Assembly (NCBI GenBank): GCA_963969495.1
Contig: OZ018317.1
Location: 221,084,235 to 221,148,234 of the forward strand
Length of the DNA: 64,000 nucleotides
DNA from: Ceratothoa steindachneri
Lineage: Eukaryota > Arthropoda > Malacostraca > Isopoda > Cymothoidae
Direction: 5' to 3'
Position 1 is the stretch's first letter. Every line of letters starts with the position of its first letter. The notes beneath the pieces are model-generated. The model was not told where the DNA came from, searched no databases, and worked only from the letters and a program-made list of their open reading frames with translations. Made by a program: the position numbers and the translations under genes. This document shows, piece by piece, positions 36,296-48,199 of this stretch.

Positions 36296-36440
36296 ATAAA
36301 TAAAATGTTTTTAAATGCTAAATATATCAATAAAATGTATTTAAATATTAAATACTATTTGCATTTTACAAATGTATTTAAATGGTAATTACTGAGAAAG
36401 TATTCAAGTACTTTTTAATATTTAAAAAATATATATAACA
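36279..36440. repeat. TTTAAATA-rich block, possible hAT-type end
   Basis: Starting at CAGAGATGGCC, the next 150 bp repeats ATGTATTTAAATA and AAGTATTCAAGTACTTTT-like words. Many hAT elements begin CAGAGATGG and have subterminal TTTAAATAC repeats. I found no matching right end and no transposase nearby, so this is tentative. Confidence 0.3.
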
Positions 36441-38375
36441 GTAGGAAAATAATGCATACAATATAGCGATAAAGTATATTAGATAATATAAATTTCTATT
36501 TTGTCAGGTACAGTGAATTAATTTGTGTATCAATATACTATTGCCAGTGTTTTATTGTACAATCAATGAGATAAAATAAAATTCCACAAACACCTCACTG
36601 CCCTTTCTCTGTAGATATTGCCGCATTATCTCAGCAAGTTAGAAAGGGGTTTTGACACAAGAGGATATACATACAAACCCACACAAACCAAAACCTACTC
36701 CTCGAAGTTTATTTTATAGTATTCCATTCAATTTTGGTCGCAAAACCTAGAGAAGGAGAAGTCGAGATGAAACCCTGATGCTTTTATTGTGTCTATACTA
36801 GCAGTAGGTCACTGATTTGCTCCTCTTAGAAGCAAGTGTGAGTGACGAAATGCAAATAATCTCTTCATGGGTGCTGACGATGGGATAGTAGTGTTGTTTT
36901 TTATGAAGAATCTTTGGAAATGGGAATGCTGTTTTACGAAATTGACTGATATGTCTGCACCTTTAAAAAACCAAGAACTTGCACTTCGGCTCAATCGTTC
37001 TTAGATGATGGGTTCTTATATTCCAAATAATCACCAGTTTTAGAAGCAAATGTACTTTACAATCCGTCTTCGGAATCCGGGAAAATCTGTACATCGTGTA
37101 TAGCTGAGGCTACCAGCATGAGCTTATTATTAGCAGGAGCCTTGTGCTTTTCAGCATCTCGCCCTTGTTAATTTCAATTCAATTTAGTTTAAAATATGAA
37201 TGGATTCCTCTGGCAAGTATTGCCTCATGTACTTCAGGTTCATTCTCCAATGACAAGGTGCCTCTGAATCTTCTTTGAAGTCCTTGTAGGATAGCGAGAA
37301 AAGCGTCTGATAGTCAAGGACAATCTTCACGACAGATGGCGCAGTTTATTTTGAACAATAAGAGTGGTAGGGAGAAAATCATCATAATGGATGCGTTTAT
37401 CCCTAATGTCTGTTGATAGCTAAGGCTCTTTGGAGTGAGAACTCTTACATACTCATCGATGAACTAAATTTCATGTATTTTAAACATCAGCAAGTTAAGT
37501 GCCACCTTTATCTAATTAAGTTTATTTAGCTTTGTGTTAATTAAAGGAGCATGGGATTCGTGCAGTAAATTCCATTATGTTATGCATGACACAGGAAAAG
37601 AGAAATTCAGAATATTTCTATAGTTTCTGATGATTTGGAACGTAAGCCTTTATTACAAAAAGCAGAACAATATTCCATTACCGTGATTAAACGAAGAAAA
37701 TATGGGAAGTTTAAGAGCAGATTTGGATTCTGTAGTTTCGACCAAACTCAGTGTATAAGACTCACACTTCACATGCTTAGATACGGTTACATTACTGCCA
37801 TGAAATTATACTTCTCTGATTCAGAGTCAGCTGTTTCTACACAAGGAGTAACAATGTGTAGATCACTTCAGCTCCCATCCTCATCTGATTCATTCTCACT
37901 ACTTTGAGTCTCTTCATCCTCAAAAGTGTATGTGTTGAATGCTTGAACACCAAATTGTTCTCCATGATCTCTTCCAACAGATCTGGAATTCTGACATATA
38001 TGTGCGTCCTCATTTGAAGCACCCACATGCTCGTGTTCCACTCCTTCGTTCGAGCGTTTATCCATCGATCTGCATAGGATATATGCATTATAAAGCTACA
38101 TTGAATATGATCAGTATCGCCAAACAAAAACATCCGAATGAGTAACTAAAAATCAAATCTTTCGTGAATATTGGAGATTGGAAACATATGAACTGATACA
38201 TGTCTTTGACTTTGACTTGTTGTAAGAGTAGGTGTGGGTATGGGATAGAGATATAGTGTGTGAACAAATAGCGAAAAATAGATCAGTGGTGAAAAGAGAA
38301 AGAAGTGTGGTGATCAGGCCTATCGCTTTTAAGTATTTTTGGTTTTGTAGTTCCTTTGTTGTCTTTGAGTTAGTT

Positions 38376-38377
<2 letters not shown>
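36441..38377. other. Unannotated AT-rich stretch
   Basis: I recognise no gene. A minus-strand frame at 37868-38065 ends in an acidic tail (FEDEETQSSENESDEDGS) that could be the end of a protein, but nothing upstream supports a family. Confidence 0.4.

Positions 38378-38440
<63 letters not shown>
38378..38440. repeat. (AT)n microsatellite
   Basis: Pure AT repeat, about 31 copies. The YIYIYI frames across it are artefacts. Confidence 0.98.
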
Positions 38441-38445
<5 letters not shown>

Positions 38446-38870
38446 GGCGTTCAAGCCATTTGTCTTCAAAAAAACAATTAATGTCCTTGGATATGATATG
38501 CGAATTTGCTGTTGTGGTAATAATTACTTTATTAATTACTTCAATGTTGTGCTTAGTATCTTTGTTTTTTCGTATATCTTGTAGTGGGTGTAATTCGTGT
38601 TTTTTGTTTTTTTCGTGGATGTCTTCTTCGGTAAATTTTTGTCTTCATCATTAGATTTGGGTCTTCATCGGTGAATTTGTATAAATCGGTGAGGTTTCAT
38701 AGTTAGCTAAGCTTTTTCTTAGTCGGATTTTTTATTGTTTTAGGGTAAAAACATTTCTATTTTCATGTGTAGAACGTCACTTCTGTTCCGCAAGCTAAAA
38801 CCTCGGCGGAGCTGAAAAATCTGACGCGACATATTCTTCTTCTGTTCTGGTCAATCATTTGGACGATATC
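38441..38870. other. Unannotated spacer
   Basis: T-rich sequence with TCTTCATCGGTGAATTT-like words repeated two or three times at about 38620-38690. No coding region is recognised. Confidence 0.4.
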
Positions 38871-38879
38871 ATCGTCCAA

Positions 38880-40995
38880 TCCCCGATTAACCATTTCCTA
38901 CATGTTCCTTGTCCGTTCTTCTATGACAATGTTAATGAGACTTAACCCCGCCTCCCGATACAGCTCTTCCTGGCGTCTTCTTTCTCGCCTGAGTGTATCT
39001 GTAATTAGGTACACACATTTGTTCTGCATCACTGAACCTGTACAGAGTTTTGACTGCAGCAGTAGCCCTGGTGATTCTTTCTTGGAGGTGCTTCTTGTAC
39101 CCGGATGAGGTAATCTTCGTTCCGAGTAATTGCACTCCGTTGTGTAGGGATAACGTCTATCCCCCACCCTGACCTAGATTTGCATCTGGGAAGTACTTTG
39201 AACTTTTCCTGGTTGGTGCGGATCTTCCAATGGGCCTCGTAGGTGTTAAGATTTTCAATTTCTGATGCTGTCATACGAGCTTGCCAAAGCGCATTCCTCC
39301 ATGGACAAGTGATTATCTGTGTGAAATCATCGTCGAATTGAATATTAAGGCAAGTTGGGCTTTCAATGGCTGGGAAATCAGCGGTGTTAATCAAGTAGAG
39401 AGTGGGGGACAGGCACTACCCCTGCAGGAGGCCGGCAGTGAGCGGATACTTTTGTCCGTCCGTGCACTCTAAACTGATGTACGCCGCTCTCTCCATGACA
39501 TAGTCACAGAAAGTTCTTTCTAAGTTTTCACTTAAGCCCAGTCATAAGATCTTGTACTGCATTCCCGGTTGCCACACCTTATCAAAGCTTTTGATACATC
39601 CCGTCAAACAATGTCCACGAAATTTCTTTCCTGTTTTGCTCGGGCTAGCTTTTCCGTCATGACATTAATCGCCATCTCCGTACTTCGTTTCCTCCTAAAC
39701 CTGAATTGATACGGGTTGAAGAGGGAGTTCTCCTCCAGGTGAGACACCAGTCTTCTGTTGAGGATCTTCTCGAAGAGCTCCCGCCAAATTCTAGAAGTGA
39801 AATTGGCCGGTAGCTCTCCTTCAACGTTAGGTCCTTTCCGTGCTTAGGCTAAAAAATCATCTTAGCCGATTTATAAGCATCTGGAAAGTATCCCGTGTTC
39901 AGAGAGCGGTTATATATTCTCCTCATTCCTTCGATGCCATTGTCTGGAGCCTTTCCAAAGTTTAGCTTTGTAAGCCGCGATTGTCCTGGGGCTTTTTGTC
40001 GGAATGAGGGGAGCGCGCCGAGTAGTTCTTCTTCAGTAATCTCGGCGTCTCAGTCGCGCTGTCTATCCACCTGGTGGTGAGGGTGCATCTTGTGTATTTG
40101 GTCGTTAAGCTCGTCGATGATGTTGCTTTCAAACTCTAGGTCATAGTCTTTGTTTTCATCCCCAGTTATACTGAAGGTTTTTTCCCAATAACTTCGGAAT
40201 AGCTCTTCAATTCTTCCTACTTCTGTTTTGATGTTTCCATCTTCCTTTTGTAGCTCGATCTTCTGCTTCTTCTTCCCAGTCGATTCTTTGAGATTTCTGA
40301 TCTTTTTCCAAAAATCTTTGGGAGTTGCTTCGTGATCGAGGCTATTGATCGCATCATCCAATCTTCTCCATTGTTGTTCGAGGATCAACTGGTTCAGTTC
40401 TTCTTTGACTTCTTTACTTCACTGTATTGAGTCAAGTGACGCATTCCTGATGTTGATTTCATAAAATAACTTCAGCTCACAGTATAATTCCTTCAAGTAT
40501 TCGGCCCATCTGTAGGTAGAGATGGTCCTATACTCGGATTTAGGGATACAAGCCCTATCTGTGTTCATGAGATAGTTATTGAGGTCGTCGAGTGCCTCGT
40601 CAATCTCCTCGAGAATTGCCTCGTCCAAGTTGGGCGGATCATAGGCCTCGAGAAGGCGCGCGTACCGTGTCCAGTCTGCTCTTTTGTAGTTCTTTCTGAC
40701 TACAGCTGGAACTTGTATAGGGTTCCTGTTGATAGTGAGTAGCATCCCTACATGGTCACTACATGGTACCTTGACTAGTTCCATGTAGTAATTGAACGGC
40801 AGCTGACGATTCGCCAGAGAGATGTCTGGTTTTGTAGCACTTCCTGCTCTGACAAAGGTGGGGGATGTCGGGACCTATTCGCTGGGCAATATTTTTGTCC
40901 AGCAACAGGTCCAGGCTTCTTCTTATACCGTTGAAGGTCCTGTAACCGGACTCTCGGCATCTGGCGTTCAGATCTCCCATTAATATAGATTTGCA
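38880..40995 (-). pseudogene. LINE-B ORF2 fragment, truncated at both ends
   Basis: On the minus strand, the copy begins within the endonuclease (ILMGDLNARCRESGY near 40940-40985, then CSDHVGMLL near 40750). It continues through a linker (YKRADWTRYARLLEAYDPP near 40650; TPKDFWKKIRNLKES near 40310) into the reverse transcriptase: ITEEELLGALPSF (near 40030), APDNGIEGMRRIYN (near 39935), ESYRPISLLE, SLFNPYQF-like and RSTEMAI segments, and IQFDDDFTQII (near 39310), where the usual YADD-type box is altered at its first positions. The tail near 38930-39135 reads LLGTKITSSGYKKHLQERI and LYRFSDAEQ. The N-terminal endonuclease and ORF1 are missing, so it is 5' truncated. It is probably a Jockey- or CR1-like LINE, related to LINE-C but distinct from LINE-A. 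Confidence 0.78.
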
Positions 40996-41528
40996 ATTAA
41001 CAGGCCTGTGTTCAGCAGGTCATTTTAACAAATAGAATTCACAGTGCGTCTACCATTATCTAACTTATCTAGTGTACAGTTGCACCCCAAAAACTACGAT
41101 GATGTGTTGGCCATGAATCCGCTGCCAGACACATTTGTCAAAAGCTGTTATTATCTACTATAAATAATTTAAATCTACATTTACATTTCTACTTAACGTA
41201 AGGCGGAAAAATATTGGGTAAAAGAATTCAGAAAAATATGATTTACACGTTCTTTAAAAAGTGAAGTGAATCACAAATATTAAAACATAGCATAAAACAA
41301 TGCCGAGTGACGTAGGTACATTGGGGTATATAAAAGATCATCGATTAAACCTCTGATAAGAAGCAAACACTAGATATTTAAAAGCGATACAAATCACTGC
41401 CACAACAGTGCACCTAGAGATCTTAAAACAGAATATAGCCTAAATTAACGGGTAACAAAAGTGCGAGACAGCGGAATATAAACTCTGCTTGACTGAGTAT
41501 TTTGGGGGATTCAAGGTAGACGAGTCGA
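40996..41528. other. Unannotated AT-rich stretch
   Basis: No coding sequence or repeat is recognised between the truncated 5' end of LINE-B and the left 122-bp direct repeat. Confidence 0.4.
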
Positions 41529-41650
41529 CAGGAGGTGTTTTAAACTTGCCGTCCGCTCCATTTTTCTTTATTTTTTATAGTATTTCTTCCTACAACCCTC
41601 TATTTAAAACTATATGAAGCACTGATCATCCTTTTATAAATGCATTCAGG
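41529..41650 (+). repeat. 122-bp direct repeat, left copy
   Basis: The sequence starts CAGGAGGTGTTTTAAACTTG and ends CATTCAGG. The right copy at 41985-42106 matches over the full 122 bp with roughly ten differences. The two copies enclose a piece related to the hAT-2 gene. Confidence 0.9.
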
Positions 41651-41986
41651 GATGGTAATTTTAGGTGTTTAAATATTTACTTGAATTTTTACCACACACA
41701 CTATGGCCTTTTTCGTAATAATTATGTGTGTTTTTGTTGTTTATTTTAGCTCAGGCAGCATCCACTGAAGAAAAATCACATCATGAAGCTACAACTACAA
41801 GACTAATACCCGATGATCCTGCAGAATGGCTTGATATTTTCAGCAACACTGAAAAGTGTCCACGGGTAATAACAAAACAATGACAAAGTTCCACGCAGAT
41901 TTACAAAGGACAATTATCATATGGTAATTAAAAATGGGGACAAAATACAGCGAACATGGCTAATATATTCAGTATCTACAGACTCA
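41648..41986 (+). pseudogene. hAT-2-related transposase fragment (second copy)
   Basis: This segment matches 31007-31319 of hAT-2, from the exon-three end (CAGGGATGG) through the intron and into exon four (RTWLIYSVSTDS). It is not a simple duplicate. It keeps about 70 bp (41772-41845, reading HHEATTTRLIPDDPAEWLDI) that hAT-2 lacks, while missing about 40 bp (TKGSAQVKDIVFS) that hAT-2 has. Because the intron is retained, it derives from DNA and not from a spliced transcript. It is therefore a copy from a different, fuller hAT relative. Confidence 0.88.
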
Positions 41987-42106
41987 GGAGGTGTTTTCAA
42001 CTTGCCGTACGCTCCACTTATTTTTATTTTTTATCGTCTTTCTTCCTACAACCCTCTATTTACAACTATATGAAGCACTGATCATCCTTTTATAAATGAA
42101 TCCAGG
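41985..42106 (+). repeat. 122-bp direct repeat, right copy
   Basis: The sequence starts CAGGAGGTGTTTTCAACTTG and ends AATCCAGG. It is the partner of 41529-41650. Confidence 0.9.
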
Positions 42107-42354
42107 GAATTGTGGCTAGAATACTGGTTCGAAGGTATCACCAATTAAGGCTTGTCGAAAACTAAATTATGCAGCTACAATTTATAATAATATCAATATT
42201 ACATACGATATGCACAATTGGCACCCTAAAACATAACTTAAAATCAGACATAATCTTCCCGCCCTACCTATCCTACTAATCTGGACCTGACTTGAAGCAC
42301 ATTTGATAACCAAATTAATTACAGTAACAATGTAATGTTCAATCGAACGCAAAA

Positions 42355-43420
42355 TATAAGGTTGGAACGAAAGTAATGTCCTATTTTAGGATATAAATTA
42401 AAAATGAAGAAACTTATGACTATCACATTATTTGATCCTAAACATAAACTCCATTGCTTTCTAGCACTTCATTATATCCGTCAACAAGCTTTCTAAGTGC
42501 TACACTTCCAAAAAGTTTTTAAGCAAAATATGAATCTAACTCGTTTTCAACTTCCTCACTTGATGTCAACTTAAGAACATCCAGTGTTTCTATAATCCCC
42601 AAAACAAGTGATAATCAGAAGGAACAAGGTCAGGAGGAGAATATGGAGGATGAAGCAATATTTCCTAAGCGAGCTCTTTCAAGAGATCTCTGGTCATTCG
42701 CTCTGTGTGAGGACGGGCATTATTGTCATTAAGGACAGCACCCCTTCTGATGATTAAGGAGGGATGCATTTGGCCTAAATTCGTTTTCAAACTACGGAGT
42801 TTATTGGGGTGGGTATTAGCATGAATTGTTTGACTGTTGTCTAACAGTTTGCATTGGATTATTCGTTCAATATACAATCAAAATGATCTTTTGGGGATGA
42901 AGTCTTCCTATCGGTTGTTGAGAAATTCTGCTCCATCCACTGATCCACGAACGGCGGCAATTAACGTTATGATAAAGATCCAATTCTTGTAATCAGTAAC
43001 AAGCTTGCCCAAATATGGTGCCTGAAGGTATCGTGAAAGCAATGACTATCGCCAAGCAACACGCTGTTGCAGATGCGCCGTGGACAGTTCGTGCGGGATC
43101 CATTTTCCAATCACTGGAATCTTTCCAATCCTTTACAGTTGGCGCAGGACAGTCTTATGTGTTTGGCTAAATTATTCTGCGAGTTCCCTAGAAGTTGTAG
43201 CAAGATTTGTTGTGACAATCGCTTCCCAGCTCTTCCAATCTTTTTTGGACGACCTTTTTTTTGGTCCCTCTTTTAGACTGAATCACTAATTTGGAAACGG
43301 GTAAGCCACCTCCTGCAACTTCTCTCACTTACTGCATCATCCCCGCTGTACTTGCTTGACACCTTTATGAAATTCATAGAATAAAACATGTCTAATGTGA
43401 TCTTTAGATGGGACGAAACT
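42355..43420 (-). pseudogene. Mariner-B remnant
   Basis: A mariner-like terminus TAAGGTTGGAACGAAAGTAA lies at 42357-42376. Minus-strand transposase pieces follow in order from the right: DHIRHVLFYEFHKG (start, near 43395), GPKKRSSKK and SRELAE (near 43190), GKWIPHELSTAHLQQRV (near 43090), KLVTDYKNWI (first catalytic region, normally TGDE.W, near 42990), and NSQTIHANTHPNKL to RRGAVLNDNNARPHTERMTRDLLKELA (42665-42860). In NDNNARPH the catalytic D region is altered. Many stops are present. A matching right terminus near 43430 was not found. Confidence 0.75.
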
Positions 43421-43769
43421 AGGGATGAATACAGAAGAAGAATATGAGAAAAATATATACTCTGAAAGAAATAGTTTCAAATTACTCAATGCAGCATTCC
43501 AAAACGATAACAAGAGGCACTACTTCAATAAATACTATCTAAAACTTTATTCTAACTTTATTAACTTTATTCTAACCTGATAAACCAATATAGATCAAAT
43601 TATCTAGTACGAAGGATAACTAGAAATTTCTTGTTGAATTAAATTGAATTCTCGATAGAAAGAGTGAAAGGGGGGGGGGTTGAAGAGAGGAAGGGTAATA
43701 GTGAGGGAAGAGGAAGGAAGTGGGTCTAATAGATGACCGGGGATCGGGCCTTCTCCGTAATTTGATCTT

Positions 43770-44115
43770 CTCCTTGGTGGCCATGTCCCACTACGGAACC
43801 TTTTTATTTCCTTATCCCACTATGGGATCTTCTTATTATAGTGTCTCACTACTGGATCTTTTTTTTTACTTTCATCTTATTATCGTGTCCCACTACGGGA
43901 TCTTTTTATTTGCTTATCCTACTATGGGATCTTCTTATTATAGTATCTCACTACTGCATCTTTTTTTTTACTTTTATCTCATTATCGTGTCCCACTACGG
44001 GATCTTTTGATTTCCTTATCCCACTATGGGATCTTCTTGTTATAGTGTCTCACTACTGGATCTTTTTTTTTACTTTGATCTTATTATCGTGTCCCACTAC
44101 GGAATCTTTTATTTA
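43770..44115. repeat. 102-bp tandem repeat
   Basis: The marker CCCACTACGG starts at 43787, 43889, 43991 and 44093, a constant period of 102 bp. Each unit is itself built from three looser subunits with CCCACTACGGGATCTTTT-like starts. As 102 is 34 codons, two frames stay open over the block (96 and 91 codons). No gene is inferred. Confidence 0.9.
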
Positions 44116-44231
44116 ATTTTTGTTAATGTTGTTTTAATTGATGCTTCCTTTTTCGTTTTCCCTTATGCTTGGTCGGCAGAATATAAGCACGCGTTCTGGT
44201 CTTTAGGTGTTTGGGAGGTATCTTTTATTCA

Positions 44232-44870
44232 GAGGTGGGCGCCGCTACCAGATTTTTTTAAATCGCTATCCGCTACTCCGCTACGTTGGCTAGCTGAAAC
44301 CGCACCGCTACTTTTTCAAAATCGCAAAACCGCTATCCGCTACTTTTTATTGTAACACGCTACTGAAGCGCTGCCCTCCAAATCAGATTTTCACTGGTTT
44401 TTAATCAATTTCAAGGAAAACTAATGCGCATTAAATCCAAAATTAGCAGTTTTATTGTAAGACAAAAATCACACAAACAAAAACATTCACTCAATCTCCT
44501 CATCCTACTCCAGCTGGTTCTTCTTGATGATCTTGAGGTTGCCCTTCATGAACACCAGTTGTTCAAAGATTAGGGTGCTAAGGGAACGGCGTGTTGTACT
44601 TGAGGAACAGGTCGACCCAGGCCCCCATGAAGTCCTGGGGGAAGAGGTGGGGGGACAGCTTGTCCTTGATTTTGGACCACCTCGCCGCCTCTTCCTTGAC
44701 ATTGTCCTCCAGGTCAGTGTGGACCTGCACTTCAGTGGATTGTCCCATGTACTGGAAAAAAAAATATTGTTTTAGTCTATCGACTGCTGCCAACTCAAAA
44801 TTTCAGTTGGCGCTAGAATCACTAGAAAAAGTGCTGAAGGGACGGGAAAAAGCAGCAGTCTAAAATTAGA
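44232..44870 (-). mobile_element. hAT-3, one end with transposase C-terminus
   Basis: From 44232 the sequence CAGAGGTGGGCGCCGCTACC is a hAT-like terminus followed by repeated CCGCTAC words (44275, 44332 and nearby), a plausible subterminal binding array. Inward on the minus strand is a transposase C-terminus: FLKYNTPFP near 44590 and LSTLIFEQLVFMKGNLKII at 44530-44575, resembling the end of hAT dimerisation regions (EQLVFLKGN). The part expected between these two segments is missing. The other terminus was not found; LINE-C sequence begins to the right. Confidence 0.6.
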
Positions 44871-44939
44871 GCTCTGATTTTTGTTGTTTCATGAAAATAA
44901 ATATTTGAGGACTTTCTGGAATTTTGAAGGTTAACGGAT

Positions 44940-47260
44940 TATCAACTGCTGGCGAGGGCGGGGAACGCAAATTTTACGGCCACCTCGGGCCTCTCCATGT
45001 ATTCGAGAACCTGGCTCTCGAAGCCTAGGTCAAAATTTTTCTCCTATTCATTAGAGATTTTGAAAACATTTTTCTAGACTCCACGGAATAGCCTCTCCTT
45101 CTCACAAAGAGGTGGTTGCTATGATGTCTTCATGCGAAATTGCGGTTTGACCATGCGTTCGGGAAGTCCCTTTCAGTCTGTTGACTGTTGCCCCAAAAGA
45201 CTTCAGATTACCATCAGTGTTTTATTTTTCGATTAGTCGGTTCCACTTCTCCCTTAGTTCGTAAGCCAGTGTGGTGTTAAGTTATCACCTGAGATTTTAG
45301 ACGAGATGGAAGTCCATGGACCTTGTGTAGCCTAATTCGAGGATGCGGTTATAGACATGGTTGAACCGTTGTTGAAGCACCACTCTCTTTTGTGTAGGGT
45401 TTGTTGGCAGTAGAACTCTGATAGAGATTATCGGGATAGCTATTGCGTCTGCGGTGGATATGCAAGCGTCGATAGCAGTTAGTTCATCATCGAGGTCTTC
45501 CTCGGATACTCCTTTCAGATCAGGGAGGTCCAATGGGAACGCCTTCTTGTATGCACCCCAGTCGGCTTTCGAAAAGTCCTTCGTGAGTGCAACGAGAATC
45601 GGTATAGGAGCAGCTACTACTGTGATCAGCTCCATAATGGGATTAATACTGGGCGTCAATGGTCCTTGATGGACTAGCTGGTGGAACGGGCAGGTGGGAT
45701 TCGTGAGGACGACATAAGGCTGGTGTTTGTGCATATGCCAACCCTGCATGTTATACGCTAGAATAGTGAGACTATTTCTAGTTACCAGCTTCTTTATTTG
45801 TACTGTTCGAGTGTTTTTGGCTGTAGGATTTGCTCTACAGTTCAATGACATTGAAGTTGTTTTCGTACAGCTTTATCTGGTTCTTCAGTAAGGCTGCCTT
45901 GACCGACTCTTCGTCTACGGTTGAGTCGTAGTACCAATTAAAGTGGCATCTTTGGACTTATGTAGCCACCTTCTCGAGGAATATTTCTTTTTTTTAGTGA
46001 TGTGAGAGCTGAGACCTGATGGTAAGGTTAGGTTCATTACCATCAAACTCGTACTCGTTCTGTTGATAGGTGGCTCAGCGCCCTCCTCCTGCTTCTTGGA
46101 CTCCTCTTTGATCTTCTTTTTAATTTTTTTTGACGAGGCAGGCAAGGACGCATGGCCGTTTCTACTCATTCTTCTTCTTGGATCTTAGTCTTTTGCACTA
46201 GCTTAGTTGTTTCTGTCGGTGATCCCTTCGTGTAGGTTCTTCAAAGAACTTTGGCCGACTGCGAGCTGTCGGTAAAGGCGATTGGTTCCAGACCGTTTGC
46301 AGCTAGCATTTTTTTTCATTTTAGCATTGAATGAACCCGGACAGGTCAGGTTTATCACGTGCGTGTGCAAAATACATGGTAGTGTTCTAGGCGGTGTCGC
46401 ATCGGTGAGTTGTATTGTAATTTGTAGTTGGACCGGCTTTGCGGTAGCTTGTGTTGGTCTTGGCGCCTGCAGCGTACGAGGCGTTTGGCGTGTCAGCTGC
46501 GTCTCTCTTCTTTTTAAACTGCCCCTCCCTAGCTGTGCACTGCCTGCTTAGTTTTTTCGGTGTTCTATATTGTATCATGAGAAGCAGGTTAGCAGCCCGG
46601 AGAATCTCTTCCTATTGATATGTTTGGAGAGATTTTAATGTAAAAAAGCTTAAGACCTGCTACTTTAGCCTTGGTGGCCATCTCCATTTCGTGGAACATG
46701 ACTTTAAAGAGGTGGGTAAGGTTTATGAATTTTATCAGCTATGCAACCTTTGCTCATTCCTGGTTCTTCTCGATTTTTTGTTTTAGTTCGTCGATTGTCC
46801 ATTCGGCAACCGAGGGGTCGACTCATCTGCACAAAATATCCTTCCTTGTCGTTAGGGCTTGGGAAGGTTTGGGCTCCGTTCATTGCTGGGTCGTTCTTTC
46901 ATCGGAGTGTGTGTTACCCCGCTCCATTCCTTCCTATTAGCTCTCTTCCCCACAGGTGAGATAGTAACAGGAAGAATCTCTAATCAGTCTATCTCGGCAT
47001 GTACGGTCACTGTCAGAGTCGTAAGAAATAGGAGGTATCTCCAATAAGTCCGATGACCTTTTGAACAGGTCCCGAGGGGTAGGGCTGACTGAGTCCTCGG
47101 GTCTTGGTTGCTACCTCTCCTCCAATCAATCCGCCTATACTTGTTGACGCCTCTGCTACTAACGACAGAGAGAGGAGGTATCTTCAATCACTTCACCGCT
47201 ACCCAGGGTTTCCCGGTCTCATTCAGCAATCCTAGGAATCTGCTGCCCTAGGTAGCTCAT
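44940..47260 (-). pseudogene. LINE-C ORF1 and 5' part of ORF2, deleted
   Basis: On the minus strand, an ORF1-like segment reads VAEWTIDELKQKIEKNQE and LFKVMFHEMEMATKAKVAG (46660-46820). A basic region MSRNGHASLPASSKKIKKKI starts near 46169. ORF2 begins with LTILAYNMQGW (start of an APE-type endonuclease, near 45755) but jumps to CPFHQLVHQGPLTPS, so most of the endonuclease is lost. The linker KDFSKADWGAYKKAFPLDLP (near 45560) then runs through ILELGYTRS to FRGV*KNVFKISNE (near 45080), equivalent to the LINE-B linker. The reverse transcriptase is absent. The arrangement suggests an internally deleted and 3'-lost copy whose left edge meets hAT-3 near 44900. Confidence 0.7.
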
Positions 47261-48080
47261 TTTTCTTATTTGGAGGCTTTTGGGTGTTGAGTGACGAAAT
47301 ACAGTCCTTGTAAGGGGCGGGGTATTTAGGGGTTAGGGCTCGGAGGATGGCGTCCGAAGTGTGCCTCTGGTGGCTCCCTGGAGCGCTCAACTGATTCGCG
47401 CAGGCTGCTTTTATCAGCTAAGCGCTGCGCTTCAGGTGGCTCCTTTGGGCAATGAAGGGGGGAGGGTAGAGATCCTGTGCAGGTGCTCTGGGTCAAGAGA
47501 ATGCGCTTGTGTATTTATAAACGATGTGCCTTAGCTGGCTCGCTATTCCTTCACGATTTGGGAGGCCTCTTCCAGTTTCCTTGCCTCCTTTGGTGGGTTG
47601 ATGTTGCTCTTGAAGACGAGACTTCTCGATCCGAGCACACCACCACTACTACTTCTCTCTTGTAACTAGAGCCGATGGTTATATATTAGGGACTAGAAAA
47701 ATTCAACTTACTTTTGACATAAACGCAGGTTCTTCATAAGTAGGGAGTGGCTGTAAGTAAGCCTTGCTCAATAAAATTGGAAATTGCCTTGTTGACATCC
47801 TTTTGCTTTACTTTTTTGCGGCAAATGGACTTATGGGAATAATTTTCGCGGAGTTTTTTATGCTATTGAAGATTTTCCCTGTGTTTGGATTGTTTGGAAT
47901 CCTTGCGTTCTTAAGAGAAACTATATATTACTGCAAATATAACTGAGGCAAACTTGAAATGGCATCGTCTACTTAGGGTTAAAACCCTTATCCATCGTGC
48001 CTACCGTATATGTTCTTCATACAGACTACTGCGTTTTGAATTCACCTTTCTTAAACCTTTTTTTTAATCATTGGCTGCCC
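47261..48080. other. Unannotated stretch beside LINE-C
   Basis: No gene is recognised. The first few hundred bases may belong to the 5' untranslated part of LINE-C, since the element lies on the minus strand and its 5' end would be here. Open frames are under 65 codons. Confidence 0.35.
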
Positions 48081-48199
48081 TGACTTAGTAGTGGATAAAC
48101 TTTACAAAATTTCTTAATTTTTCCGATCATGAATATCCAACAGAAAATAGAGTAGAGAAATTATACATTTTCATTAGAGCAAATTTGTTAAAAAGCTCA

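Noticed and set aside
37837..38133. 98-codon minus-strand frame as a gene
   Set aside because: No family motif; the acidic tail lies in a different frame and nothing upstream supports it.
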